From positions 1,275,418 to 1,339,417 of the forward strand of contig NZ_JBBCAT010000001.1 of NCBI RefSeq assembly GCF_037203705.1: a stretch of DNA of 64,000 bases, read 5' to 3'. The position numbers were made by a program, and so were the translations under genes. Below, piece after piece: positions 43,757 through 53,032 of this stretch. A model generated the notes under the pieces. The model saw only the letters and a list, made by a program, of their open reading frames with translations. It was not told where the DNA came from and made no database searches. Origin of the DNA: Prosthecomicrobium sp. N25. Its GTDB lineage: Bacteria; Pseudomonadota; Alphaproteobacteria; Rhizobiales; Ancalomicrobiaceae. The first letter of the stretch is position 1; every line of letters begins with the position of its first letter.

Positions 43757-46700
43757 TCAGCTCGCCTCCAGGAAGCGCTCGGCGATGTCGAGGTCGACCG
43801 AAACGAGCTGCGACACGCCCCGCTCCGCCATGGTCACCCCGAAGAGCCGCTCCATGCGCGCCATGGTGATCGGGTTGTGGGTGATCACCACGAAGCGCGT
43901 CTCGGTCCGCCCGCGCATGTCCTCCAGGAGGTCGCAGTAGCGCTCCACGTTGGCGTCGTCGAGCGGCGCGTCGACCTCGTCGAGCACGCAGATCGGCGCC
44001 GGGTTGGTCAGGAAGACGGCGAAGATCAGCGCCATGGCGGTCAGCGCCTGCTCGCCCCCGGAAAGGAGCGTCATGGTCGACGGCTTCTTGCCCGGCGGCC
44101 GCGCCAGGATCTCCAGCCCCGCCTCGAGCGGATCGTCCGATTCGACGAGCTGCAGCTCGGCCGTCCCGCCCCCGAAGAGGTGGGTGAAGAGCGAGCGGAA
44201 GTGGCCGTTGACCGTCTCGAAGGCGCCCATCAGCCGCTCGCGCGCCTCCCGGTTGAGGTTGGCGATCCCGGTCCGGAGCCGCCGGATCGCCTCGACCAGG
44301 TCGTCGCGCTCCGCCGCCAGCCCGTCCCGCCGCGCCTCCACGTCGCGCGCCTCGTCCTCCGCCCGGAGGTTCACCCCGCCGAGCCGTTCCCGCTCCTGCC
44401 GCAGCCGCTCGGACCGCCGCTCCAGCCCCTCGAGATCGGGGAGAGGCGCACGCGGATCGAGTCCGGCGAGGTCGAGCAGCTCTTGCGGGCGCGCCTCGAA
44501 GGTCTCGGCGGCGTGCCGCTCGATTTCGGCCGCCCGCGCCCGGGCCGCGGCCGCGCGCTCCTCGGCCCGGCCCCGCGCCTCGCGTGCCTGCGACAGCCCC
44601 TCGAGCGCCTGCCGCGCCTGCCGGTCCGCCTCCGCCGCGACGGCCTCAGCCGCCGACAGCGCCTCGGCCGCCTCGGCGAGCGCCGCCTCGGCCTTGCCGA
44701 TTTCCCGCGCCAGGGCCTGCCGGTGCTCGGCGATCGCCTCCGGCCGGTCTGCGAGCGCCTCCTTCTCGGCCTCTGCCTCCTCCCGCCGCCGCTCCAGCAC
44801 GGCGACCTGCGCGGCCGCGTTGGCGGCCCGCGACGTCCAGCCGGACCGCTCGCGCGCGATCGCGTCGAGCCGCCGCCGGCGGATCTCGGCCTCGCGCGCC
44901 AGCCCCTGCGCGGCCGCGCGGAACTCCGCCAGCGTCGCCCGGTCCCGCCCCGCCTCGGCCTCGGCCGCAGCCAGCGCGGCCTCCAGGCCCGGCGTCGCCG
45001 GCAGCGACTCGAGCGCCGCGCGGTTCAGCCGGATCACCGCTGTCAGGTCCGCGATCTCGCCCGCGAGCCGGTCGCGCTCGGCCGCCCGCGCGGCGAGACG
45101 CGAGCCGGTCTCCGCCGCTTCCCGCTCGGCCCGGGCCAGCACGTCGCGCTGAGCCTCCGCGGCCCGCCGGGCGGCCTTCACCTGGTCGCGCGCCGCCCGT
45201 TCGCGGGCCTCGGCCGTCGCCACCGCCGCCCGCGCCCGCTCCGAGACGGCACGCTGCTCGGCCAGGCGGCTCCGCGCGGCCTCGGCGAGGCCTTCGAGTT
45301 CCGCGAGCCGGTTGCGCCCCGCCAGCCGCTGCGCCGCCGCCGTCGGCGCCTCCGCGGCCGCCGCCAGCCCGTCCCAGCGCCAGAGGTCGCCCTCCCGCGA
45401 GACCAGCCGCTGCCCGGCCGCGAGCCTGCCCTGCAGGCGCCGGCCCTCGGACCGCTCGACGATCCCGACCTGCGCCAGCCCCCGCGCCAGCACCGCCGGG
45501 CCGCGCACATGCGCGGCGAGCGGCGTCACCCCCGCCGGCAGGGCCGGATCCGCGGACGGGTCGCCCGGCTCCCGCCAGTGGATCGGCGCCGCCGGATCGG
45601 CGGACACGTCGAGGTCGTCGCCGAGCGCCGCCGCCAGCGCCGCCTCGAAGCCCGGATCGACCGCGATGGACTCGAGCACGGGCGGGAAGAGCGCCAGGCG
45701 ACCCACGTCCAGCATGCGCGCCAGCGTCCGCGTCTCGGTGTCGAGCCGCCCCGCATCCCGCTCGGCCTCGGCCAGCGCCGCCCGGGCGGCTTCCGAGGCC
45801 TCCCGCGCGGCGCGTGTCGCCTCCTCGGCCTCCGCCGCCTCGAATTCCGCCGCCTCGGCGCGCGCGCCGGCCTCCTCGAAGGCCTCCCGCAGGACCTCCG
45901 GGTCCGCCGCCGCCGCGAGGCGGGCCGCGATCGCGTCGTGCTCCCGCGCCGCCGCCGCCCGCGCCTCCTCGAGCCGCCGCGCCCGGGCCGCCGCCTCGTT
46001 CGCGGCCCGCTCCAGTTCGCCCCGCCGCGCCGCGCCCTCCGCGAGCGCCCGGCGCGCCTCGGACTCCCGCCGCTCCGACGCCGAGAGCCGCTCCGTCATG
46101 TCGGCGAGGACGCCGTCGGACTCGGCCGCCGCCTCCGAGGCCGCCTCCAGGTCGGCCCGGAGCCCCGCCTCCTCGTCGTCGAGAAGCCGCAGCGCCTCCG
46201 CCATCTCTGTGCCGAGCCGGTCCTCGCGGGCCCGGTCCTCGGCGAGCTGGACGAGCCGCCGGTCGATCTCCGCCAGCCGCTCGCGCGCGCGTCGCTCCTC
46301 CGCGTCGAGCTCCCCGCCGGCGAGCCGCAGCCGTTGGAGCGCGGCCCCTGCGGCGGCCTGCCGCTCGCGCAAGGCCGGCAGCGCATGGGCGGCGACCGCC
46401 TGGTCCCGGGCGGCCCGGGCTTGCGCCTCCGTGCGCTCCTCGACGAGCCGTTCCGCCGCCGCGAGCGCCGTCTCCGCGTCGGCGAGCTGGGCCCGCGCCG
46501 CCACCCACTTCACGTAGGCGATCGCGGCTTCGCCGGCGCGGATCTCGGCCGACAGATGGCGGTAGCGGGAGGCCTGCCGGGCCTGGCGCCTGAGCCCCTC
46601 GAGCTGCGTCTCGATCTGGGTCAGCACGTCCTCGACCCGCTCCAGGTTCTGCTCGGCCGCGCGCAGGCGCATCTCCGCCTCGTTGCGCCGGCCGTGCAGG

Positions 46701-47215
46701 CCCGAGATCCCCGAGGCCTCCTCCAGGATTGCCCGCCGTTGAATCGGCTTGGCGGCGATCAGCTCCCCGATCTGCCCCTGCCGGACCAGCGCCGGCGAGC
46801 GCGCGCCCGTCGAGGCGTCGGCGAAGAGCATCTGCACGTCGCGGGCGCGCACCTCCTTGCCGTTCACCCGGTAGACCGAGCCAGCCTCGCGCTCGATCCG
46901 GCGCGACACCTCGAGGTGGTCGAAGTCGTTGAAGGCGGCCGGGGCGCGGCGTTCCCGGTTGTCGAGGAAGAGGGTCACCTCGGCGGAATTGCGCGAGGGT
47001 CGGCGTCCGCTGCCGTTGAAGATGACGTCGTCCATCCCGGACGCGCGCATGTTCTTGTAGGAGTTCTCGCCCATGACCCAGCGCAGGGCCTCGACGAGGT
47101 TCGACTTGCCGCAGCCGTTCGGGCCGACGACGCCGGTCAGGCCGTCGCCGATGATGAAGTCGGTCGGTTCCACGAAGGTCTTGAAGCCGACCAGGCGGAG
47201 CTTGTCGAAACGCAA
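43757..47215 (-). CDS. smc: Chromosome segregation protein SMC
   Basis: 1152 residues, full-length SMC. Walker A GPNGCGKSN (31-39); signature LLSGGEQALTAMAL and Walker B PICVLDEVDAPLDD near the C-terminus; long Ala/Arg/Glu-rich coiled coils flank a hinge around residues 500-620. It condenses and segregates the chromosome with ScpA/ScpB (not in the window). The start is TTG 47215 (MRFDKLRLVGFKTFVEP matches the family N-terminus exactly, and no nearer ATG fits). A hairpin covers the ribosome binding site. Confidence 0.97.
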   Translation of the reverse strand: MRFDKLRLVGFKTFVEPTDFIIGDGLTGVVGPNGCGKSNLVEALRWVMGENSYKNMRASGMDDVIFNGSGRRPSRNSAEVTLFLDNRERRAPAAFNDFDHLEVSRRIEREAGSVYRVNGKEVRARDVQMLFADASTGARSPALVRQGQIGELIAAKPIQRRAILEEASGISGLHGRRNEAEMRLRAAEQNLERVEDVLTQIETQLEGLRRQARQASRYRHLSAEIRAGEAAIAYVKWVAARAQLADAETALAAAERLVEERTEAQARAARDQAVAAHALPALRERQAAAGAALQRLRLAGGELDAEERRARERLAEIDRRLVQLAEDRAREDRLGTEMAEALRLLDDEEAGLRADLEAASEAAAESDGVLADMTERLSASERRESEARRALAEGAARRGELERAANEAAARARRLEEARAAAAREHDAIAARLAAAADPEVLREAFEEAGARAEAAEFEAAEAEEATRAAREASEAARAALAEAERDAGRLDTETRTLARMLDVGRLALFPPVLESIAVDPGFEAALAAALGDDLDVSADPAAPIHWREPGDPSADPALPAGVTPLAAHVRGPAVLARGLAQVGIVERSEGRRLQGRLAAGQRLVSREGDLWRWDGLAAAAEAPTAAAQRLAGRNRLAELEGLAEAARSRLAEQRAVSERARAAVATAEARERAARDQVKAARRAAEAQRDVLARAEREAAETGSRLAARAAERDRLAGEIADLTAVIRLNRAALESLPATPGLEAALAAAEAEAGRDRATLAEFRAAAQGLAREAEIRRRRLDAIARERSGWTSRAANAAAQVAVLERRREEAEAEKEALADRPEAIAEHRQALAREIGKAEAALAEAAEALSAAEAVAAEADRQARQALEGLSQAREARGRAEERAAAARARAAEIERHAAETFEARPQELLDLAGLDPRAPLPDLEGLERRSERLRQERERLGGVNLRAEDEARDVEARRDGLAAERDDLVEAIRRLRTGIANLNREARERLMGAFETVNGHFRSLFTHLFGGGTAELQLVESDDPLEAGLEILARPPGKKPSTMTLLSGGEQALTAMALIFAVFLTNPAPICVLDEVDAPLDDANVERYCDLLEDMRGRTETRFVVITHNPITMARMERLFGVTMAERGVSQLVSVDLDIAERFLEAS

Positions 47216-47218
47216 AAC

Positions 47219-47242
47219 GCGGGCCCTCCGGGGAAGGCCCGC
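47219..47242 (-). promoter_or_regulatory. Hairpin enclosing the smc ribosome binding site
   Basis: On the transcript, GCGGGCC pairs with GGCCCGC, and the stem can extend inward (UUCC with GGAG/GG), so GGAGG, the Shine-Dalgarno sequence of smc, is inside the stem. GTTTTG, including the TTG start codon, follows at once. It could act as a weak intrinsic terminator between the dsbA-like gene and smc, as a translational brake, or both. Confidence 0.55.
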
Positions 47243-47269
47243 GCGCGTCAGGCGGTCAATGCGGCGACG

Positions 47270-47920
47270 TCACCCCTTCAGGAACGGCGCCAGCGTCTTG
47301 TCGACGCCCTCGATGGACTGGAAGTCCTTCGCCCGCTGCCCGTTCACGAAGAAGGTGGGCGTCGCGTTGACCTTGAACTTGTCCGCCCCGCGATCCTTCA
47401 CGGCGTTCACTCCGTCGAGAAGGCTCTGATTCGTCAAGCATTGCTTGAACGAATCCTGTGTGAAACCGACCTGCTTCGACAGGTTGAAGAGCGCGTCGAC
47501 GGGCTGGTCGGTGCGGGTCCAGGCGGTCTGCTGCTCGAAGAAGAGCGAGACCATGTCGAAATACTTGTCCTCGGGCGCGCAGCGCGCCAGCATGAAGACC
47601 GCCGCGGCAAGCGGATCCAGCGGGAATTCGCGCAGGATCAGCCGGACCTTGCCGGTGTCGATGTAGGTCGACTTGAGGTACGGGTAGACGCTCTTATGGA
47701 AGGCCGCGCAATGCCCGCAGGTCATCGAGGCATATTCGATGACCGTGACCGGCGCGTCCTCCTTGCCGAGCGCCTTCTCGCCGAGCGGCCCCGGCTTCAT
47801 GAGCTCGGCCATGTCGACCGCCTGCTGCGCGAAGGCGTCGAACGCCGAGGTGCCGAGGAGGCCGACCGCGACGGCGGCGACGGCGGTGGTCGTGAGGAAG
47901 CGGCGGCGGGTCAGGGCCAA
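47270..47920 (-). CDS. DsbA family thiol-disulfide oxidoreductase
   Basis: 216 residues. The N-terminus TRRRFLTTTAVAAVAVGLLG has a twin-arginine pattern, so export may be by Tat. The thioredoxin-fold active site is CGHC (in YASMTCGHCAAFHKSVYP) and the cis-proline loop is NATPTFFVNG. It oxidises or isomerises periplasmic disulfides. The start TTG 47920 is inferred from AAGGA about 9 nt upstream and the signal peptide position; a longer frame reaches 47980. Standard place between dciA and smc in Rhizobiales. Confidence 0.9.
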   Translation of the reverse strand: MALTRRRFLTTTAVAAVAVGLLGTSAFDAFAQQAVDMAELMKPGPLGEKALGKEDAPVTVIEYASMTCGHCAAFHKSVYPYLKSTYIDTGKVRLILREFPLDPLAAAVFMLARCAPEDKYFDMVSLFFEQQTAWTRTDQPVDALFNLSKQVGFTQDSFKQCLTNQSLLDGVNAVKDRGADKFKVNATPTFFVNGQRAKDFQSIEGVDKTLAPFLKG

Positions 47921-48127
47921 GGGAGTCCATCCTTCTCGAAGGCGCGGGTCTGTCGGCGCGCTTGGGCGGGCCACTCGCACCGGGGCGGGTCCTCGACGGC
48001 TCCGCCGCGCGGGCGCGAGTTTGCCCGAACGACGTCCGGACGCAACAGGACGATTGTGGCGAGACGGTGGGATCCGCCCGGCGGGAGCGTCACGTCCTCG
48101 TCAGCGGCCGGCGAATCGGGCGCCCGA

Positions 48128-48649
48128 CTAGACCTGCCGGCGCGATCCCTTGACGGCCCGGCCGAGCCGGTCGAGCGCCGCCCGAAGCCCCTCGTCCGCG
48201 ATGCCGTCCAGGCTCGCCGCCAGCGCCGCCTCCTCGGAACCGCCGAGCGGCCTCAGCGCGGGCGCGCGTTTCACCTCGATGCGCACGACCGGCTTCTGCA
48301 CGATCCGGATCCGCCCGACCGCCGTGAAGCCGAACACCGCGTTGATCCGGCGCGCGATGTCGGCCGCCTCGTGCTGGAACAGCAGCGCCCTCGCGCCCTC
48401 GCAGGCGACGGTCAGTGTGGCGGGCTCGTAGGCCTGCTCGCCGCCGTCCTCGATCCGCTTCGGCCAGGAGAGCCGTTCCGGCCGCGTGCAGTCCGCATAG
48501 GCCGGCCCGACGATGTCGGCCCAGTAGGCGACGAGGTCGACCGACGCAAAGCCGCGCCGCCGCGCCGCGGGCTTCATCAGGTCGGCGATGAGGTCCGCCA
48601 CGGGCTTCGGCCCGCGCGGCCCCGGCCTTCGCGAGGGGCTGTCGTCCAT
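48128..48649 (-). CDS. dciA: DciA family protein (DUF721)
   Basis: 173 residues. The core VDLVAYWADIVGPAYADCTRPERLSWP and LTVACEGARALLFQHEAADIARRINAVFG is the DUF721/DciA domain. DciA helps load the replicative helicase DnaB in bacteria without DnaC. Start ATG 48649 (MDDSPSRRPGPRG). First gene of the leftward dciA-dsbA-smc group. Confidence 0.88.
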   Translation of the reverse strand: MDDSPSRRPGPRGPKPVADLIADLMKPAARRRGFASVDLVAYWADIVGPAYADCTRPERLSWPKRIEDGGEQAYEPATLTVACEGARALLFQHEAADIARRINAVFGFTAVGRIRIVQKPVVRIEVKRAPALRPLGGSEEAALAASLDGIADEGLRAALDRLGRAVKGSRRQV

Positions 48650-48704
48650 GCGCGCGACGATGGACGCCGTCGGCCCGGGATGCAAGGCCCGCCTCCGCCC
48701 GTCC

Positions 48705-50501
48705 TCACTCCACGAACAGCGGCACCGTCTCGAATGTCCTGACGTCCACGATGCCGATGTCGGAGATCCGCAGTTCCGGGATCACCACCAGCGCCAGCAG
48801 GGAATGCTGCATGTAGGCGTTGTTGAGCCGGCAGCCGCAGGCCTCCATGGCGCGGACCAGCGCCTCCGCCTTGGCGGCCACGATCTCGGCCCGCTCGTCG
48901 GACATCAGCCCCGCGATCGGCAGTTCGACCAGCGCCAGCTCCCGCCCCTCCGAGATGCACACCACCCCGCCGCCGACCTCGCCGAGCCGGTTGGCGGCGC
49001 GCGCCATGTCGGCCTTGTCGGTGCCGACCACGATCATGTGGTGGCTGTCGTGCGCCACCGTCGAGGCGACCGCGCAGGGCCGGTCGTAGCCGAAGCCCGA
49101 GACGAAGCCGTTGGTCACCGTGCCGAGCCCCCGATGGCGCTCGACCAGCGCGATCTGGCAGACGTCCTGGGCCCGGTCGCCCTGGACGAGACCGCCCGAG
49201 ACGGGAAGCCGGCGCGTCAGCGCCCGCGTCGGCGCCTGGTTCTCGATGACGCCGATGACCCGCGCCTCGACCTCGGCCGCCCCGTCGGGTGCCGGGATGT
49301 CGAAGTCGGAGGGCGCCAGCGCCCGCCCGAGCCTGACCGTGCCGCGCGCCATCGGCGGGTAGGGGTAGGCCGGGATCTCGGCGGCGAGCCGGCCGTTCTC
49401 CGCCACCACCCGGCCGCGCGCGACGACCGTCTCGATCGGCAGGGCGACGAGGTCGGAGGTCAGGATCAGGTCCGCCCGCCGGCCCGGCGCGATCGAGCCG
49501 AGCTCGCGCTCCAGGCCGAAATGCGCGGCGGTGTTGAGGGTCGCCATCTGGATCGCCGTGATCGGCCGGCAGCCCTGCGCGATGGCGTGGCGGACCACCC
49601 GGTTCATGTGGCCGTCCCGGACGAGCGTGCCCGAATGGCTGTCGTCCGTGCAGAGGATGAAGTTGCGCGGGTCGAGGCCGAGCTCGGTCACCGCCTTGAT
49701 CTGGCTGGCCACGTCGTACCAGGCGGAGCCGAGCCGCATCATCGAACGCATGCCGAGCCGCACCCGCGTCACCGCGTCGAGGAGACGCGTGCCCTCGTGG
49801 TCGTCCGCCGGCCCGCCCGCCACATAGCCGAGGAACGGCCGGCCGAGGTCCGGCGAGGCATAGTGCCCGCCCACCGTCTTCGCCGCCCGCATGGTCGAGG
49901 CGATCTCGCCGAGCATCCGCTCGTCCGCCGCCGCCACCCCGGGGAAGTTCATCATCTCGCCGAGCCCGACGATCCCGGGCCAGGTCATCGCCTCGGCGAC
50001 CTCCGCCGGCCCGATCGAGGCACCCGCGTTCTCCAGCCCCGGCGCCGAGGGCACGCAGCTCGGCATTTGCACGAAGACGTTGACCGGCAGCGTCATCGCT
50101 TCGTCGTGCATCAGCCGGACCCCCGGCAGCCCCAGCACGTTGGCGATCTCGTGCGGGTCGATGAACATCGAGGTCGTGCCGTGCGGGATCACGGCCCGGG
50201 CGAACTCCGTGACCGTCACCATGCCGGATTCGACGTGCATGTGCGCGTCGCACAGCCCCGGCACCATGTAGCGCCCGCCCGCCTCGACGACCCGGGTCTC
50301 CGGCCCGATCGTGTAGGACAGGTCCTCGGCGATCGCGGCGAAGCGCCCGTCCGCGATGGCCACGTCGTGGGCGCCCAGCACCTCGCCGGACTGCACGTTC
50401 ACCCAGCGGGCCCCGCGCACGACCATGTCGGCGGGCGTTCGACCGGTCGCCACGTCGACGAGCCGCGGCGCGCATTCGCTCCAGGGTTTGGGCGCAGTCA
50501 T
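48705..50501 (-). CDS. ade: Adenine deaminase
   Basis: 598 residues, amidohydrolase superfamily. Metal-binding HMHVESGM (in VPGLCDAHMHVES), DPHEIANVLG and TDDSH with later motifs TLNTAAHFGLERELGSIAPGRRADLI and DSHHMIVVG are typical of the long Ade/AdeC family. Deaminates adenine to hypoxanthine for purine salvage. The AMP nucleosidase at 53033-54511 would supply adenine. It sits between dciA and mutY, which are often direct neighbours in this order. Confidence 0.93.
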   Translation of the reverse strand: MTAPKPWSECAPRLVDVATGRTPADMVVRGARWVNVQSGEVLGAHDVAIADGRFAAIAEDLSYTIGPETRVVEAGGRYMVPGLCDAHMHVESGMVTVTEFARAVIPHGTTSMFIDPHEIANVLGLPGVRLMHDEAMTLPVNVFVQMPSCVPSAPGLENAGASIGPAEVAEAMTWPGIVGLGEMMNFPGVAAADERMLGEIASTMRAAKTVGGHYASPDLGRPFLGYVAGGPADDHEGTRLLDAVTRVRLGMRSMMRLGSAWYDVASQIKAVTELGLDPRNFILCTDDSHSGTLVRDGHMNRVVRHAIAQGCRPITAIQMATLNTAAHFGLERELGSIAPGRRADLILTSDLVALPIETVVARGRVVAENGRLAAEIPAYPYPPMARGTVRLGRALAPSDFDIPAPDGAAEVEARVIGVIENQAPTRALTRRLPVSGGLVQGDRAQDVCQIALVERHRGLGTVTNGFVSGFGYDRPCAVASTVAHDSHHMIVVGTDKADMARAANRLGEVGGGVVCISEGRELALVELPIAGLMSDERAEIVAAKAEALVRAMEACGCRLNNAYMQHSLLALVVIPELRISDIGIVDVRTFETVPLFVE

Positions 50502-50617
50502 CGCGAGTCTCCTGAATGTCTCGTCATGACGCGAGGATAGCCGAGTGAGCAGCGCCCGGAAACCTTCTCCCGGACGGCATCTTCCGATCCCGGGCCCCTT
50601 CCGCCACTCTGCCGCCC

Positions 50618-51682
50618 ATGACGACTCGCCCCGATCCGGACGCCCTGCTCGCCTGGTACGACCGCCACGCCCGCCGCCTGCCCTGGCGGGTCTCCCCGAA
50701 GGACCGCGCCGCCGGCATCCTCCCCGACCCCTACCGGGTCTGGCTTTCCGAGATCATGCTGCAGCAGACGACCGTGACGGCCGTGAAGCCCTATTTCGAG
50801 GCCTTCCTGGCCCGCTGGCCGACGGTCGCCGCCCTCGCCGCCGCCGACGAGGCCGAGGTGATGAAGGCCTGGGCGGGCCTCGGCTACTACTCGCGCGCCC
50901 GCAACCTTAAGGCCTGCGCGGACCGGGTCGCCGCCGCCCACGGCGGCCGCTTCCCCGACACCGAGGAGGGGCTGCGGGCCCTGCCGGGGGTCGGCGCCTA
51001 CACGGCCGCCGCCGTCGCCGCCATCGCGTTCGACCGGCCCGCGACCGTCGTCGACGGCAATGTCGAGCGCGTGGTCTCCCGCATCTTCGCCGTCGTCGAG
51101 CCGGTGCCCGCCGCCAAGCCGGCCCTGAAGCGCCTCGCCGCGACGCTGACCCCGGCCCGCCGCCCGGGCGACTTCGCACAAGCCATGATGGACCTCGGCG
51201 CCACCGTCTGCACGCCGAAGCGCCCCGCCTGCGCGCTCTGCCCCTGGTCCGCCGCCTGCGCGGCCCGCGCGACCGGCTCCCCCGACGCCTTTCCGGCGAG
51301 GGCCGCGAAGCCGGAGAGGCCCACCCGACGCGGCCTCGCCTTCCTGGCCGTCCGCGCCGATGGCGCCGTGCTGGTCCGGCGCCGGCCGCCACGCGGGCTT
51401 CTCGGCGGCATGACCGAGGTCCCCGGGAGCGCCTGGACGGTTGGCCCGATCCCGGCGGACGCCGCCGACGCCGCCCCGCTGCCCGGGCCCTGGCGCCGCC
51501 TCGGCCGGACCGTCGAGCACACCTTCACGCACTTCCACCTGATCCTCGACCTGATGCGGCTCGATCTCGGCGCCGAGGCCGCGGCGCCCGAGGGCGCCTG
51601 GTGGTCGCCCCGGGCCGGGCTGGCCGGGGAGGCGCTCCCGAGCGTGATGCGGAAAGTGATCGAGGCAGGTCTGCAAGATTAG
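50618..51682 (+). CDS. mutY: A/G-specific adenine glycosylase
   Basis: 354 residues. Removes adenine paired with 8-oxoguanine. Catalytic Glu in VWLSEIMLQQT; helix-hairpin-helix LPGVGAYTAAAVAAIAF followed by the catalytic Asp in VVDGNVERV; 4Fe-4S cysteines CTPKRPACALCPWSAAC (spacing 6-2-5). C-terminal NUDIX-like domain with FTHFHLILDL. Divergent from adenine deaminase with a 116-nt gap. Confidence 0.97.
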   Translation: MTTRPDPDALLAWYDRHARRLPWRVSPKDRAAGILPDPYRVWLSEIMLQQTTVTAVKPYFEAFLARWPTVAALAAADEAEVMKAWAGLGYYSRARNLKACADRVAAAHGGRFPDTEEGLRALPGVGAYTAAAVAAIAFDRPATVVDGNVERVVSRIFAVVEPVPAAKPALKRLAATLTPARRPGDFAQAMMDLGATVCTPKRPACALCPWSAACAARATGSPDAFPARAAKPERPTRRGLAFLAVRADGAVLVRRRPPRGLLGGMTEVPGSAWTVGPIPADAADAAPLPGPWRRLGRTVEHTFTHFHLILDLMRLDLGAEAAAPEGAWWSPRAGLAGEALPSVMRKVIEAGLQD

Positions 51683-51855
51683 AAGAAATTTCTGTCGCAT
51701 TCCGTCAACGGACTCTTCACCTCTCCGGCCGGAAGATCATGGTCGCAGGCCTGGACGACACAGGCGAAGACGAGTCGATGAAGCCGCTCAAGCCCCCGTT
51801 AACGGGACGGGCGCATGCCTTTGCGTAAGCCATACGGCGCATAGGACGCAAAACG

Positions 51856-52974
51856 ATGATCCAGAACAGGTTTAGATCGGTCGCATTCGGATGTCTCGTG
51901 GCCGGGCTCCTGCCCGCCGCCGCGGCGGCGCAGACCTCCGCCGTCAACATCGCCCGCAACAAGCCGGCCGACCTGCCGACCACCGAGCTGCGTGCCATCC
52001 CGCCCATGCCCCTGCCGCTCGCCAGCAGCAAGGGAACCGCCGTCCGGGCCGCCGCCAGGACGCCGATCGTGCAGACCGACACGGTCGTCCCCGCCACCGA
52101 GCCGGTCCCCGCCGATCCCGGCACCTTCCTGCCGCTCGATGCCGCGGCGCCCGCGCAGGGGGGGTCCGGCGCCGCGACGGGTCAGAACGGCCGCTCGAAG
52201 GGCACCGCGGGCTACCCCTTCACGACCACCCGCGTCTTCCCCGACCAGGCGGTCACCACCGCCCCCTACCGGATGTCCGGCAAGGTCTACTTCCGCAATC
52301 CGCGCACGAACGCCTGGTACATGTGCACGGGCAGCCTCATCGCGCCCCGGCTGGTGCTGACCGCCGGCCACTGTGTCTACGAGGCGGTCGGCAAGTACTA
52401 CTATACCGACTTCCGCTTCATCCCGGCCTACAACGCGACCGCCACCACCCAGCCCTACGGCCAGTGGGGCTGGGCGGCGGTCCACACCACGTCGTCATGG
52501 ATGAACGGCGGCGGCACGGTCCCCAACGCCGCCGACTTCGGCATCATCGAGATCGCCGACATGTCGATCGCCGGCTCGGTCCGCAAGGTGGGCGACTATC
52601 TCGGCTACTACGGCTTCGCCACCGGCCGCCTCCTGACCAACCATGTGACCGCCATCGGGTATCCCGGCAACATCGACAGCGGTGGCCGCATGATCGCCAA
52701 TGCCGGCGAGGTCAGGACGTTCAACGCGGTGTCGGGCGTCGCCGGATCGTCCATGGGCGGCGGCTCGTCCGGCGGTCCCTGGCTCGAGGACTTCGGCGTG
52801 CTCGGCTCCGGCCAGCTCCTCGCCAATTCCGCCTCCAACCGCGTGGTCGGCGTCACCTCGTTCGGACCCTCGGGCGGGCCCTACCCCTACTTCTTCCAGG
52901 GCTCCTCGATCCTCAACAGCGAGTTCCTGAGCATGCGCACGACGGCCTGCAACCGCCAGGCCGGCAACTGCTGA
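51856..52974 (+). CDS. Secreted trypsin-like serine protease
   Basis: 372 residues with an N-terminal signal peptide (LVAGLLPAAAAAQ). A 100-residue Pro/Ala/Thr-rich propeptide-like region precedes an S1-family domain: catalytic H172 in LTAGHCV, D227 in NAADFGIIEI, S305 in GGGSSGGPW. Substrate unknown; related V8-like or trypsin-like enzymes are secreted or periplasmic. Single gene with its own terminator, downstream of mutY. Confidence 0.88.
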   Translation: MIQNRFRSVAFGCLVAGLLPAAAAAQTSAVNIARNKPADLPTTELRAIPPMPLPLASSKGTAVRAAARTPIVQTDTVVPATEPVPADPGTFLPLDAAAPAQGGSGAATGQNGRSKGTAGYPFTTTRVFPDQAVTTAPYRMSGKVYFRNPRTNAWYMCTGSLIAPRLVLTAGHCVYEAVGKYYYTDFRFIPAYNATATTQPYGQWGWAAVHTTSSWMNGGGTVPNAADFGIIEIADMSIAGSVRKVGDYLGYYGFATGRLLTNHVTAIGYPGNIDSGGRMIANAGEVRTFNAVSGVAGSSMGGGSSGGPWLEDFGVLGSGQLLANSASNRVVGVTSFGPSGGPYPYFFQGSSILNSEFLSMRTTACNRQAGNC

Positions 52975-52996
52975 CAGCCGCCCGACCGTGCCGGAA

Positions 52997-53027
52997 GGGC
53001 CGCCGGGTTTCCCCCCGGCGGCCCTTT
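52997..53027 (+). terminator. Rho-independent terminator after the serine protease gene
   Basis: GGGCCGCCGGG (52997-53007) and CCCGGCGGCCC (53014-53024) make an 11-bp GC stem with a 6-nt loop, followed by TTT. It lies between convergent genes and may stop transcription from both sides. Confidence 0.8.
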
Positions 53028-53032
53028 CGCGT

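Noticed and set aside
43703-48742. 1679-codon open frame on the plus strand opposite smc, dsbA and dciA
   Set aside because: Arg/Pro/Leu-rich shadow of three well-supported leftward genes; no domain or start signal.
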